Shown: positions 1 to 6,740, counted from the first letter of the stretch. The stretch: 6,860 nucleotides of DNA from an uncultured Phycisphaerae bacterium (GCA_937995495.1 CALKKA010000103.1:1-6860), one strand, 5' to 3'. Numbers and translations are program-made. The notes: generated from the letters alone by a model not told the origin.

Positions 1-327
1 TACCGTGTCGTCAATGTTTGCACCGGCGATCTCGGCCGCGGCCAGGCACAGAAGTACGACATCGAAACCTGGATGCCCTCTCGCAACAGCTACGGCGAAA
101 CACACTCGGCCAGCCGGTTCTATGAATTCCAGGCACGCCGCATGAATCTGCGATACAAAAACGCTGACGGTAAGAATCTTTTCTGCCACACCCTGAATAA
201 TACGGTCATCGCCTCGCCGCGTGTGCTGATCCCGATCCTTGAACTCTATCAAAATGCCGACGGCTCAGTAACGATTCCTGAAGCGTTGCGTCCGTATATG
301 CAAGGCCGGGAGCGAATAGAACGCTAA
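1..327 (+). CDS. serS: Seryl-tRNA synthetase, C-terminal part (5' truncated by window edge)
   Basis: The reading frame is open from base 1 and ends at a tandem TAA TAA (325-330), so about 108 C-terminal residues are present. Class II seryl-tRNA synthetase activates serine with ATP and loads it onto tRNA-Ser (and tRNA-Sec) in the cytoplasm. The visible sequence follows the family closely: YRVVNVCTGDLG at the left edge, KYDIETWMPSRNSYGETHSAS, then YEFQARRMNLRY, HTLNNT, and the usual ending PEALRPYMQG. Motif 3, which binds ATP, spans about 196-222 and reads NNTVIASPR. The canonical form is close to GSGLAxGR, so the arginine is kept but the glycines are not. The first ATG of this frame (base 73) is internal, not a start. 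comEC follows 24 bp downstream on the same strand, so read-through is likely; no terminator is visible between them. Identification is firm; only the N-terminal tRNA-binding arm is unseen. Confidence 0.95.
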   Translation, partial: YRVVNVCTGDLGRGQAQKYDIETWMPSRNSYGETHSASRFYEFQARRMNLRYKNADGKNLFCHTLNNTVIASPRVLIPILELYQNADGSVTIPEALRPYMQGRERIER

Positions 328-351
328 TAACAATTTTCTTGAGGGACGGGA

Positions 352-2922
352 GTGAACCGAAGGAGCCATGATGAATTCGACCTGATTCGTTTGAATCTTC
401 AGCGGATGGATGCGCTAACCAGCACTCCACCCCTGATTGAGCAGCTTTTCTTCACTGCCCCTGTTCTTCCCTTTACCATTGCATTTGGCCTCGGCATTTT
501 ACTTGCCTATAAAGTTCAAGCACCCCGCATTTTCTGGATTGCTACGGGTTGTATGACACTCTCTGCGGGATTGTGTCTTCTCCTGGCCCTCAAAGTAAAA
601 ACGAGATATCACTTCGCCCTGGCTTTGACCGGAATGTGCCTGGCCGCGTTTGCTCTCGGGGCCGTTCGCTCCTATTCAATTACCGAGACGCCCCCCAATC
701 ATATCACCGGTTACCTGCAAAGTAAGCGAGAGTTGGCAACGCTGCAGGGCAAGGTAATCTCTTCTGTACGGACCGATGAATCCTCAAGAGGACTTTCGGC
801 GATTCCCTGGTTAAGTTCTCAAAGTTCGTTTTACCTTATGACAGAAAGCGTACACACACCGGGCGGTTGGCAGAAGGCAACGGGGAAGGTTCGGGTGCAG
901 ATTTCAGAACCGGTTGCTCATGTCCGACCCGGCAATACTGTTCGGGTTGACTGTTGGCTGAGCCACTTTTCCCCGCCTGCGAATCCGGGTCAGTTCGACC
1001 TACAAAAACACATGCATCGGCGAGGTGTCTATCTGGCCGCTTCGGTTCCGATTGCCGAAGGCGTTGAAGTCGTCAATCCATCTGTGTTGTTATTACCTAA
1101 AACACGCTCCGCTCTCTATCATTTGGCGTCGGATGCCTTGCTGGACGAAACCGCGACCGATAATACAGTTCGTTCATTAACATCCGCCCTGCTGCTGGGA
1201 CAGCGGCGAGATTTAAGCCCGCAGATCATGGCGGCATTCCGCAACACAAATCTGGCTCACTTCATCAGTCTGTCGGGGATGCATGTGGGGATTCTGGCTG
1301 GCTCGCTCTGGTGGCTGATTCGTATAACCGGACTGACAAAACGCCCGCGAGCCGTTCTTTGCATTGCCCTGATCCTGCTGTATGCGATGATCGTCCCTGC
1401 CCGGGCAGCAACAATGCGGGCGGTCTTTATAAGCTGTTTCTTTTTTGCCTCTGTTCTTTTCAACAGACAGGCCGGTGCACTGAATACACTTTCGTTTTCC
1501 GCGATGGCACTCCTTTTCGTTCATCCGTATGATCTGTTTTCAGCAGGATGGCAATTATCTTTTTTATCAGTGCTCGGAATCCTGCTGTTTTTCCGCGCGA
1601 TTCAATTTCACTTCCTGACTAAATTTTTTTATCCCGTCGCGGCTTACTTACCAAAACGGCTTACGGGACTAAAAAGTTTATTGCGTATCGCCATTGATTG
1701 GCTCGCTGTCGGTATTTCTGTCTGGATCACGACCGCGCCGATCCTGTTGCATTATTTTGGGCAAATCAATCTGCTTTCTCCACTCTGGACAGTTTTGGTT
1801 CTACCGCTTGTTTCGTTGATCCTATGCGCAGGTTTTGCAAAGATACTGCTGTCGGCATTGTTTCCGACAATCGCCTCGGTTTTTGGTTGGATGCTGCACC
1901 AAACCGCAACTGGATTTGAAAACATCGTTATCCTTTTATCGAAAATAGATTTTTTTCGCGTTGTTTCGTATCGCTCTGGGGTGTGGCTGGTTTTCACACT
2001 CTATTTTTTAATGCTGGCCATCTGCCTGCTTCCACCCTGCTACTGGCGAATTAGAAAAGGAGTTCTTATTCTGATTTTGGCGTGCTTCCTGTATCCGGGC
2101 ATTTCATCGAATCTGGAAATAAAAAACAGAGATGGCCTCAGTATTACCTGCCTTTCTGTCGGCCATGGACAGGCCGTTGTACTCACCGCTCCCGGCAATG
2201 AGCATTTTCTTTTTGACGCCGGTTCTATCACCAACCGCAACATCGCCAACAAAACCATCCTCCCGTTTCTTCAGCATCAGAATATTTTCTCACTGGAAGC
2301 GGTCTGTTTGAGCCACGGCGATTTGGACCACATTAATGCTGTGGGTGATATCGCTGCGACCGTAAACATTAAAAATATTTATGCCAACCAGGTTTTACTG
2401 GATTCGGCACAAGAACCCTCGATTGAAAAGGATGTTTGCCAAACTCTCACTCAGATGAACCGAACGGTCAAACCGTTTCAAGACTACAGCGGACACAAAG
2501 GGCTCACGATCAAATCGATATGGCCGGACGAGGCCATCCTGTTGGAGCCTTCAGTGTCGGAAAACGACAAATCAGAAGTCCTGCTCATCGAATATGCGGG
2601 GCGTAAAATACTGCTTTGCGGCGATATTGAGCGTGCTTCGCAGAAACGACTGATCAACCAGAGTCCGGATTTGACTGCTGATGCTCTTATCCTGCCGCAT
2701 CATGGTTCTACAACAAATCTGGATGCCCATTTTGTTGAATCGTTAAAACCGGCCGTCGTTGTTGCGAGTTGTTCAAAAAGATCCGTCAAGAATGCATTTC
2801 ATCCTCCTGAAGAGTCATCGATACAGGCATTTTATACTGCGAGCAATGGTGCGGTGACAATAAATATAAATGCCAACGGCGATTTGTGTACCAATCCTTT
2901 TATAAGTACATCTACAAACTAA
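352..2922 (+). CDS. comEC: ComEC/Rec2 family DNA-uptake channel protein
   Basis: This is an 856-residue inner-membrane protein that in naturally competent bacteria carries single-stranded DNA across the cytoplasmic membrane. All three family regions are present. The N-terminal part has hydrophobic segments (about 38-54, 58-80, 87-105) followed by the OB-fold-like DUF4131 region, with the typical PPANPGQFD at 208-216. The Competence domain covers about 265-555, with LLLGQRRDLS from 280 and FISLSGMHVG at 304-313, and many membrane helices. The C-terminal metallo-beta-lactamase-like domain starts near 597: SVGHGQ at about 602, the metal motif SHGDLDH at 654-660, CGD at 756-758 and LPHHGS at 781-786. 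These metal-binding residues look intact, which fits the proposed nuclease role of this domain. The GTG start at 352 has GAGGG at 341-345, 6 nt upstream; ATG 406 is the alternative and would lose 18 hydrophilic residues. The length is normal for the long, three-domain form. No other competence genes are in the window. Confidence 0.95.
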   Translation: MNRRSHDEFDLIRLNLQRMDALTSTPPLIEQLFFTAPVLPFTIAFGLGILLAYKVQAPRIFWIATGCMTLSAGLCLLLALKVKTRYHFALALTGMCLAAFALGAVRSYSITETPPNHITGYLQSKRELATLQGKVISSVRTDESSRGLSAIPWLSSQSSFYLMTESVHTPGGWQKATGKVRVQISEPVAHVRPGNTVRVDCWLSHFSPPANPGQFDLQKHMHRRGVYLAASVPIAEGVEVVNPSVLLLPKTRSALYHLASDALLDETATDNTVRSLTSALLLGQRRDLSPQIMAAFRNTNLAHFISLSGMHVGILAGSLWWLIRITGLTKRPRAVLCIALILLYAMIVPARAATMRAVFISCFFFASVLFNRQAGALNTLSFSAMALLFVHPYDLFSAGWQLSFLSVLGILLFFRAIQFHFLTKFFYPVAAYLPKRLTGLKSLLRIAIDWLAVGISVWITTAPILLHYFGQINLLSPLWTVLVLPLVSLILCAGFAKILLSALFPTIASVFGWMLHQTATGFENIVILLSKIDFFRVVSYRSGVWLVFTLYFLMLAICLLPPCYWRIRKGVLILILACFLYPGISSNLEIKNRDGLSITCLSVGHGQAVVLTAPGNEHFLFDAGSITNRNIANKTILPFLQHQNIFSLEAVCLSHGDLDHINAVGDIAATVNIKNIYANQVLLDSAQEPSIEKDVCQTLTQMNRTVKPFQDYSGHKGLTIKSIWPDEAILLEPSVSENDKSEVLLIEYAGRKILLCGDIERASQKRLINQSPDLTADALILPHHGSTTNLDAHFVESLKPAVVVASCSKRSVKNAFHPPEESSIQAFYTASNGAVTININANGDLCTNPFISTSTN
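368..385 (+). other. Possible minimal leader ORF at the comEC start
   Basis: The best Shine-Dalgarno-like run near the comEC start, AAGGAG (360-365), sits just before a double ATG (368, 371) that is out of frame with comEC. It reads only five codons before TGA at 383-385. That stop lies 20 bp before the next in-frame comEC ATG (406). It may be chance, or a short leader allowing translational re-initiation. The frame itself cannot encode a functional protein. Confidence 0.2.
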
Positions 2923-2966
2923 CTTGTTATGGCATTCCTTTTTCGTGAGTGCAAAATGGAAATATC

Positions 2967-2996
2967 TTGACATCTAATAGGATGGTTTGTTATCTA
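2967..2996 (+). promoter_or_regulatory. Candidate sigma-70 type promoter for topA
   Basis: A perfect -35 hexamer TTGACA (2967-2972) is followed after 18 bp by TATCTA (2991-2996). The latter is preceded by TG at 2988-2989, as in an extended -10. The -10 matches the consensus at only 3 of 6 positions, so the call rests on the -35 box, the spacing and the location in the 160-bp gap between comEC and topA. It would give a 5' leader of about 80 nt before the topA ATG at 3083. An inverted repeat AGGAT (2979-2983) / ATCCT (2996-3000) overlaps the spacer and -10 and could be an operator or chance. The gap shows no convincing terminator for comEC; the only hairpin there (2932-2937 with 2947-2952) is short and lacks a clear U-tract. 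Confidence 0.4.
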
Positions 2997-3082
2997 TCCT
3001 CTACTCAGTCGTTGAAAAAGGGCAAAACAAGGCCCGAAACGCTGAAATCGAACTTTTCTATTATTATATTGGCAAACACATT

Positions 3083-5518
3083 ATGGCAAAATCGGTAAAA
3101 GGTAAATCGCTGGTCATCGTTGAATCGCCCGCAAAGGCTAAGACCATTAACAAATATCTCGGCAGCGATTTCGAGGTTCAAGCATCCGTGGGGCATATCC
3201 GGGATCTACCATCCAAAGGCATTAATGTTGATATTGAAAATAATTTTGAACCGACCTATGCGATCACACCCGGCCGAAAAAAAATGGTCAGCACACTGAA
3301 ATTGGCTGCAAAAAAATGCGATCAGGTTTATCTGGCGACTGACCTTGACCGCGAGGGAGAGGCAATTGCCTGGCACCTGAAAGAGTGTCTGAATCTCAAA
3401 GACGAAAACACCTACCGCGTTGTCTTTAACGCGATCACTAAAAACGCCATCCAAAAGGCCTTTGAAAATCCCGGCAAGATCGATATGGGCCGCGTCTTGG
3501 CACAACAGGCCCGTCGGATTCTAGATCGGATCGTTGGGTATCAGATAAGCCCGCTTCTTTGGAAAAAAGTCGCTCGCGGGCTCAGCGCCGGACGTGTGCA
3601 GTCCGTTGCTGTCAAGATCATCGTTCTGCGGGAACGGGAAATTCGTGCCTTTGACCCCGAAGAATACTGGATGATGCCAGCAGTCTTTACGCCTGATGGA
3701 CAGAGCGATCTGACTTCAGCGTGGCAGGATTTTTTGGCCAGTGCACCGGATCCTGACAAAGGACGTACCCTGATCGAACAGGATCAATGGCTGGCTAAAC
3801 ATGACGCTTTCAACGCTGAACTGATCAGTGTTAACGGTGAAAAATTCCATGTTGACACCCAAAAGGCCGCCGAAGCAACATTGGCGAACCTGGAGAAGGC
3901 AACCTACGGAATCTCTGATATTATTACCCGCCGGATCAAATCCAAACCTTCCCCGCCGTTCATTACTTCGACGCTGCAGCAGGCTGCTTCAAACCGTATG
4001 GGATTTGCCGCTAAACGCACCATGCGAGTCGCCCAGCAACTTTACGAAGGTATCGACCTTGGATCAATGGGCGCTTTAGGCTTGATCACCTATATGCGAA
4101 CCGACAGTACCCATCTGTCCAATGAAGCGATAGATGCGGCGCGGCATTTCATCGAAGGAAAATTTGGGCCGGACTATGTCCCCGAAAAGCCAAACCGCTA
4201 CGCCTCTAAGAAAGGTGCGCAGGAAGCCCATGAAGCCGTCCGGCCAACAGATCCCGATTTGGCCCCCGACGATATCAGGGGTTTTCTATCCGATGAGCAA
4301 TACAAACTGTATAATTTGATCTGGCAACGATTTATTGCCTGTCAAATGGCGGCGGCCGAATGGGATACCACCCGTGTGGAAATCGCCGGGACGGCCGACC
4401 AATTCTCCTGCCAGTACCGCACAACAGGCCGCGTACTTGTCTTTGATGGCTTTACCAGGGTGTGGCCAACCGGCGGCAAAGAACCGCAGCTTCCGGTAAT
4501 GCGGACAGGCAATGCCCTGACCGCTGTCGATGTTAAAGCCATACAGCACTTTACCAAGCCGCCAGCCCGTTATACGGAGGCTTCTCTTGTCAAGACGCTT
4601 GAAAAAGAGGGGATCGGCAGGCCGAGTACCTACGCATCCATTATCTCGACGATTCAGGATCGAAAATATGTTGAGCAACTTGAACGGAAATTTCATGCGA
4701 CGGATATCGGGGAGGTGGTGACCGACAAACTGGATGATTTTTTCCCGCAAGTGATGGATGTGGCATTCACGCGGCATATGGAGGAGCAGCTTGACAAAAT
4801 TGAAGAGCAGCATCTGGATTGGGTCTTGGTCCTCAATGAGTTTTACGGACCGTTCAGCAAAAAGCTTGAAGAGGCTACAGAGCAAATGAAGCACGCTAAG
4901 GCGGAGACTCAACCGAGCGACTACACTTGTCCTGAATGCGAAAAAGCAATGGTATATCGCTTTGGAAAAAACGGGCGTTTTCTGAGTTGCTCGGATTATC
5001 CCACCTGTAAATACGCCTGTCCGTGTGACCGGGAAGGTAAAAGGGTCGAACAGGTCGAAAGCGAGCATAAATGCCCCAACTGTTCCAAGCCGCTGATCGA
5101 AAAAACTGGACGATTTGGCGCCTTTCTGGGCTGTTCGGGTTATCCGGAATGCAAAACAATCCTAAAAATGGACGCAGACGGAAATCCGTTGCCTCCGGCA
5201 CCCCCGCCGGAACCGACCGGCGTCCGGTGTTATAAGTGCAAAGACGGAGAATTAGTGATTCGTCAAAGCAAACGTGGACCCTTCATGGGATGCAACCGGT
5301 TCCCCCGCTGTCGAACGATCGTCAGTATGAAAAAATTGGACGAATTAAAAGAGCTTCAGGAACAGGGAAAATGGCCGCCGAAAGACATCGAAGAAGGCAA
5401 AGCCATTGCATCTGTCAAAAAAGAGCCCAAGAAAACTAAAAAGAAGACAACGAAGAAAAAAGCGGCCAAAAAGAAGGTGACGAAAAAAACCGTTAAGAAA
5501 AAAGTTAAAAAAGCTTAA
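3083..5518 (+). CDS. topA: DNA topoisomerase I (type IA) with three C-terminal zinc ribbons and a lysine-rich tail
   Basis: This 811-residue enzyme relaxes negative supercoils by cutting and passing one DNA strand through a covalent 5'-phosphotyrosine intermediate. The TOPRIM domain opens with LVIVESPAKAKT (Glu14) and has DLDREGE at 87-93 for Mg2+ binding. The active-site segment GLITYMRTDST at 333-343 puts the catalytic tyrosine at 337 with Arg339 beside it. PFITSTLQQAA (about 292) and GIGRPSTYA (510-518) are family hallmarks. Three four-cysteine ribbons follow: C616/C619/C636/C642, C664/C667/C684/C690 and C716/C719/C737/C743. The last 32 residues (780-811) contain 19 lysines and resemble a histone H1 tail. 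I chose ATG 3083 because the protein then begins MAKSVKGKSLVIVES, like the family. The frame stays open back to a TTG at 2987, but those extra 32 residues do not look like topoisomerase. There is no strong Shine-Dalgarno at 3083. groES follows after 13 bp. Confidence 0.97.
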   Translation: MAKSVKGKSLVIVESPAKAKTINKYLGSDFEVQASVGHIRDLPSKGINVDIENNFEPTYAITPGRKKMVSTLKLAAKKCDQVYLATDLDREGEAIAWHLKECLNLKDENTYRVVFNAITKNAIQKAFENPGKIDMGRVLAQQARRILDRIVGYQISPLLWKKVARGLSAGRVQSVAVKIIVLREREIRAFDPEEYWMMPAVFTPDGQSDLTSAWQDFLASAPDPDKGRTLIEQDQWLAKHDAFNAELISVNGEKFHVDTQKAAEATLANLEKATYGISDIITRRIKSKPSPPFITSTLQQAASNRMGFAAKRTMRVAQQLYEGIDLGSMGALGLITYMRTDSTHLSNEAIDAARHFIEGKFGPDYVPEKPNRYASKKGAQEAHEAVRPTDPDLAPDDIRGFLSDEQYKLYNLIWQRFIACQMAAAEWDTTRVEIAGTADQFSCQYRTTGRVLVFDGFTRVWPTGGKEPQLPVMRTGNALTAVDVKAIQHFTKPPARYTEASLVKTLEKEGIGRPSTYASIISTIQDRKYVEQLERKFHATDIGEVVTDKLDDFFPQVMDVAFTRHMEEQLDKIEEQHLDWVLVLNEFYGPFSKKLEEATEQMKHAKAETQPSDYTCPECEKAMVYRFGKNGRFLSCSDYPTCKYACPCDREGKRVEQVESEHKCPNCSKPLIEKTGRFGAFLGCSGYPECKTILKMDADGNPLPPAPPPEPTGVRCYKCKDGELVIRQSKRGPFMGCNRFPRCRTIVSMKKLDELKELQEQGKWPPKDIEEGKAIASVKKEPKKTKKKTTKKKAAKKKVTKKTVKKKVKKA

Positions 5519-5531
5519 ATAGTAAGATCGC

Positions 5532-5870
5532 ATGGCAGAACTTAACGACAATCAAGATCATAACATGAAAGCAACGGATGTATTCGAAACGGTCGAACCC
5601 ATCGGAATGCGAATCCTGATACGCAAGGATCAAGACAAAAAGCAAACCAAAGGTGGAATTCAACTGCCGGACAATATCGAGATCCCAACGATTACCGGGC
5701 GGATTGTATCGATCTCTGCGGAGGTTGAAATGTCCAGTGAGGTCCCGCTGAATCAATACGATAAAGTGCTGTTCAACCCCAAAGGGGCTATTCCGGTTGA
5801 TTTTGAAGGAGACAATCGGCTGTTTGTTGTTGAAGTAGAAAATGTCGTTGCTGTCTTTCGTAAATCTTAA
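5532..5870 (+). CDS. GroES/Cpn10 family co-chaperonin (divergent, no groEL adjacent)
   Basis: This 112-residue protein matches the 10-kDa chaperonin fold along its length. PIGMRILIRKDQ (24-35) opens the beta-barrel, KQTKGGIQLPDN (37-48) is the mobile loop with the hydrophobic triplet Ile43-Gln44-Leu45 that docks on GroEL, YDKVLFNP follows, and VEVENVVAVF closes it. GroES caps the GroEL ring in the cytoplasm so that proteins fold inside. The sequence is divergent: an N-terminal extension of about 20 residues, an unusual middle (about 51-75), and no classic roof-loop sequence that I can recognise. ATG 5532 is used; ATG 5565 (residue 12) would give 101 residues, closer to the usual 95-100. Neither has a strong Shine-Dalgarno. 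It starts 13 bp after topA and is probably co-transcribed with it. No groEL follows, since the - strand genes converge from the right. It may be an extra GroES paralogue; a primary groESL operon may exist elsewhere. Confidence 0.85.
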   Translation: MAELNDNQDHNMKATDVFETVEPIGMRILIRKDQDKKQTKGGIQLPDNIEIPTITGRIVSISAEVEMSSEVPLNQYDKVLFNPKGAIPVDFEGDNRLFVVEVENVVAVFRKS

Positions 5871-5902
5871 TCTATCTTAAACAGCACCCAACCCATAAAT
5901 AA

Positions 5903-5935
5903 ATACGGCCGAACGCGTTTATCGTTCGGCCGTAT
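5903..5935. terminator. Perfect 13-bp hairpin between convergent genes, probable terminator
   Basis: ATACGGCCGAACG (5903-5915) and its exact complement (5923-5935) enclose a 7-nt loop. The stem is GC-rich and begins 33 bp after the groES stop. On the + strand the following bases are not U-rich. Read on the - strand the hairpin is followed by TTATTTAT, so it fits better as an intrinsic terminator for the PEP-CTERM transcript arriving from the right. It may serve both directions. Confidence 0.75.
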
Positions 5936-5941
5936 CATCAA

Positions 5942-6034
5942 CACCTCCTCTGGTGCCAATCTCCGTTTTTTCCTTGGACACTCCTATAAAGTTATCCTAT
6001 CAGTGCTGGCGTCCGGAGATTTTTTAAGGAGGTG
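5942..6034. repeat. Nested inverted-repeat element, likely structured RNA or DNA dyad
   Basis: Two inverted repeats are nested around nearly the same centre. The outer pair is CACCTCCT (5942-5949) with AGGAGGTG (6027-6034). The inner pair is AATCTCCG (5958-5965) with CGGAGATT (6014-6021). A weaker third pair, CACT (5979-5982) with AGTG (6002-6005), lies within. Both strands could fold into a long three-part stem. On the + strand the inner stem runs into six T (6020-6025), as in an intrinsic terminator, and the outer stem hides a full Shine-Dalgarno. On the - strand the element follows directly after the TAG of the PEP-CTERM gene. It matches no riboswitch that I can recognise. It could be a 3' UTR structure, an attenuator or a small mobile repeat. 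Confidence 0.6.
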
Positions 6035-6045
6035 ACTAATTCATG
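6026..6045 (+). promoter_or_regulatory. Perfect Shine-Dalgarno plus ATG reading antisense into the PEP-CTERM gene
   Basis: AAGGAGGTGA (6026-6035) is an ideal ribosome-binding site, with ATG at 6043, 7 nt further on. The frame it opens (86 codons to 6303) is low-complexity Gly/Ser-rich sequence that mirrors the repeats of the gene on the other strand, so I do not call a CDS. The site is one arm of the surrounding inverted repeat and would be masked if that folds. Its presence may be chance, or it may mark a small translated antisense RNA. Confidence 0.25.
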
Positions 6046-6704
6046 TTGTGTCTATTCCTTCTTTTCAAGAGCACACTTGAACCGATCCCCAGTAATAGAA
6101 TGGTTGCAGGCTCGGGTACTTCGTTATCACCGGGAACCGGGATGTCGTCATTATCACCAGGCACCGGAATGTCATCAGGGATTTCAGGGATCTCAGGAAT
6201 CTCAGGGATCTCAGGAGATACAGGAGACCCAGGGGAATCAGGAAACGTAAAGCCGCGAGGATCATCGAAATCAAAACTCGGATTAACAAGACCTGGAGAT
6301 TGAATTGGATTGAAACCTCGTCTGCCACCTCCAGGGCTAAATTGCCCATCCACAATGCCAGCCTCTGGTAATTCTTCATCAAAATCTTCTCTGGAAAAGA
6401 CCGCGACCACAAGTTTGGGTGCATCAATGGATACTTCGGTGTCCGGGCCGCTGGTTAATGAGACATCGCCCAGCCAGTAGAGAAAACGATACCCTTTTTT
6501 CGGCACTGCGGACAGAGCAACCGTCTCTCCGATCCCTGCCCTAAGAACGCCTAAGCCAGGTGTCACTGAACCAGCATCTGGCGGACTGGACTGGATCAAA
6601 AGGGCATACCCATCGTCTGATGCCAATGCTGCCATTGAGATGGACAACATAAAGATCAGACTGAACAGATTGTACACGCCATTCTTACACATATGGTTTT
6701 TCAT
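6036..6704 (-). CDS. PEP-CTERM sorted exported protein with an InlB-B-like repeat domain
   Basis: The 222-residue product looks like an exported protein anchored and processed by an exosortase. It starts with a signal peptide (basic N-terminus, hydrophobic 11-28, probable cut after ALA at 26-28). Residues about 33-103 resemble one bacterial InlB-B-like repeat: an SPPDAGSVTPG start, ETVALSAVPKKGYRFLYWLGD, then a closing LVVAVF. A Gly/Pro-rich linker follows, with PEI triplets (164-176) and two copies of DDIPVPGDN (177-194). The end is the sorting tail: VPEPA (196-200), a short hydrophobic helix and KRRNRH. The chosen ATG (6704) has GGGGG 8 nt upstream; an in-frame ATG at 6728 would add eight residues and spoil the signal-peptide start. 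The upstream neighbour is a second PEP-CTERM gene ending 36 bp before, so the two are probably co-transcribed. The ligand and precise role are unknown; no exosortase gene is in the window. Confidence 0.88.
   Translation of the reverse strand: MKNHMCKNGVYNLFSLIFMLSISMAALASDDGYALLIQSSPPDAGSVTPGLGVLRAGIGETVALSAVPKKGYRFLYWLGDVSLTSGPDTEVSIDAPKLVVAVFSREDFDEELPEAGIVDGQFSPGGGRRGFNPIQSPGLVNPSFDFDDPRGFTFPDSPGSPVSPEIPEIPEIPEIPDDIPVPGDNDDIPVPGDNEVPEPATILLLGIGSSVLLKRRNRHNMN
6124..6177 (-). repeat. Two tandem 27-bp repeats coding DDIPVPGDN
   Basis: Units 6124-6150 and 6151-6177 differ at only a few positions. Each encodes DDIPVPGDN on the - strand, just before the PEP motif. They are in frame, so copy-number change would only alter linker length. 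The neighbouring upstream protein also has DDIPVP near its own PEP motif. Confidence 0.9.
6175..6246 (-). repeat. Degenerate 9-bp tandem repeat array coding Pro-Glu-Ile triplets
   Basis: Eight 9-bp units with + strand core TCAGGGATC run from 6175 to 6246. The first four are nearly identical and the rest decay. On the - strand they encode the P-E-I and P-x-x triplets of the PEP-CTERM protein's linker. The pattern fits expansion by replication slippage, and every unit keeps frame. Confidence 0.85.
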
Positions 6705-6740
6705 AAGATTAACCCCCGAAGAAAACATCGTCCCGAAATC

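Noticed and set aside
2932..2952. Intrinsic terminator after comEC
   Set aside because: The possible stem has only six pairs, including one wobble, and has no following U-tract.
2987..3082. N-terminal extension of topA from TTG 2987
   Set aside because: The 32 added residues do not resemble topoisomerase, overlap the candidate promoter, and the family's normal N-terminus begins at ATG 3083.
4286..5068. Long open frame of 260 codons on the - strand inside topA
   Set aside because: It lies wholly opposite a strongly conserved gene, shows no recognisable domain, and is best explained as a shadow of topA codon use.
5942..6034. Known riboswitch (cyclic di-GMP, glycine, SAM or similar)
   Set aside because: I compared from memory the conserved cores of these classes and found none of them; only stem complementarity is evident.
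6175..6246. CRISPR-like repeat array
   Set aside because: The units are contiguous 9-bp repeats with no spacers and are coding, in frame.
6043..6303. Collagen-like Gly-x-y protein on the + strand
   Set aside because: The Gly-Ile-Ser repeats are the mirror of the Pro-Glu-Ile repeats of the PEP-CTERM gene, which has a signal peptide, a domain and a sorting tail. Only the strong ribosome-binding site speaks for it.
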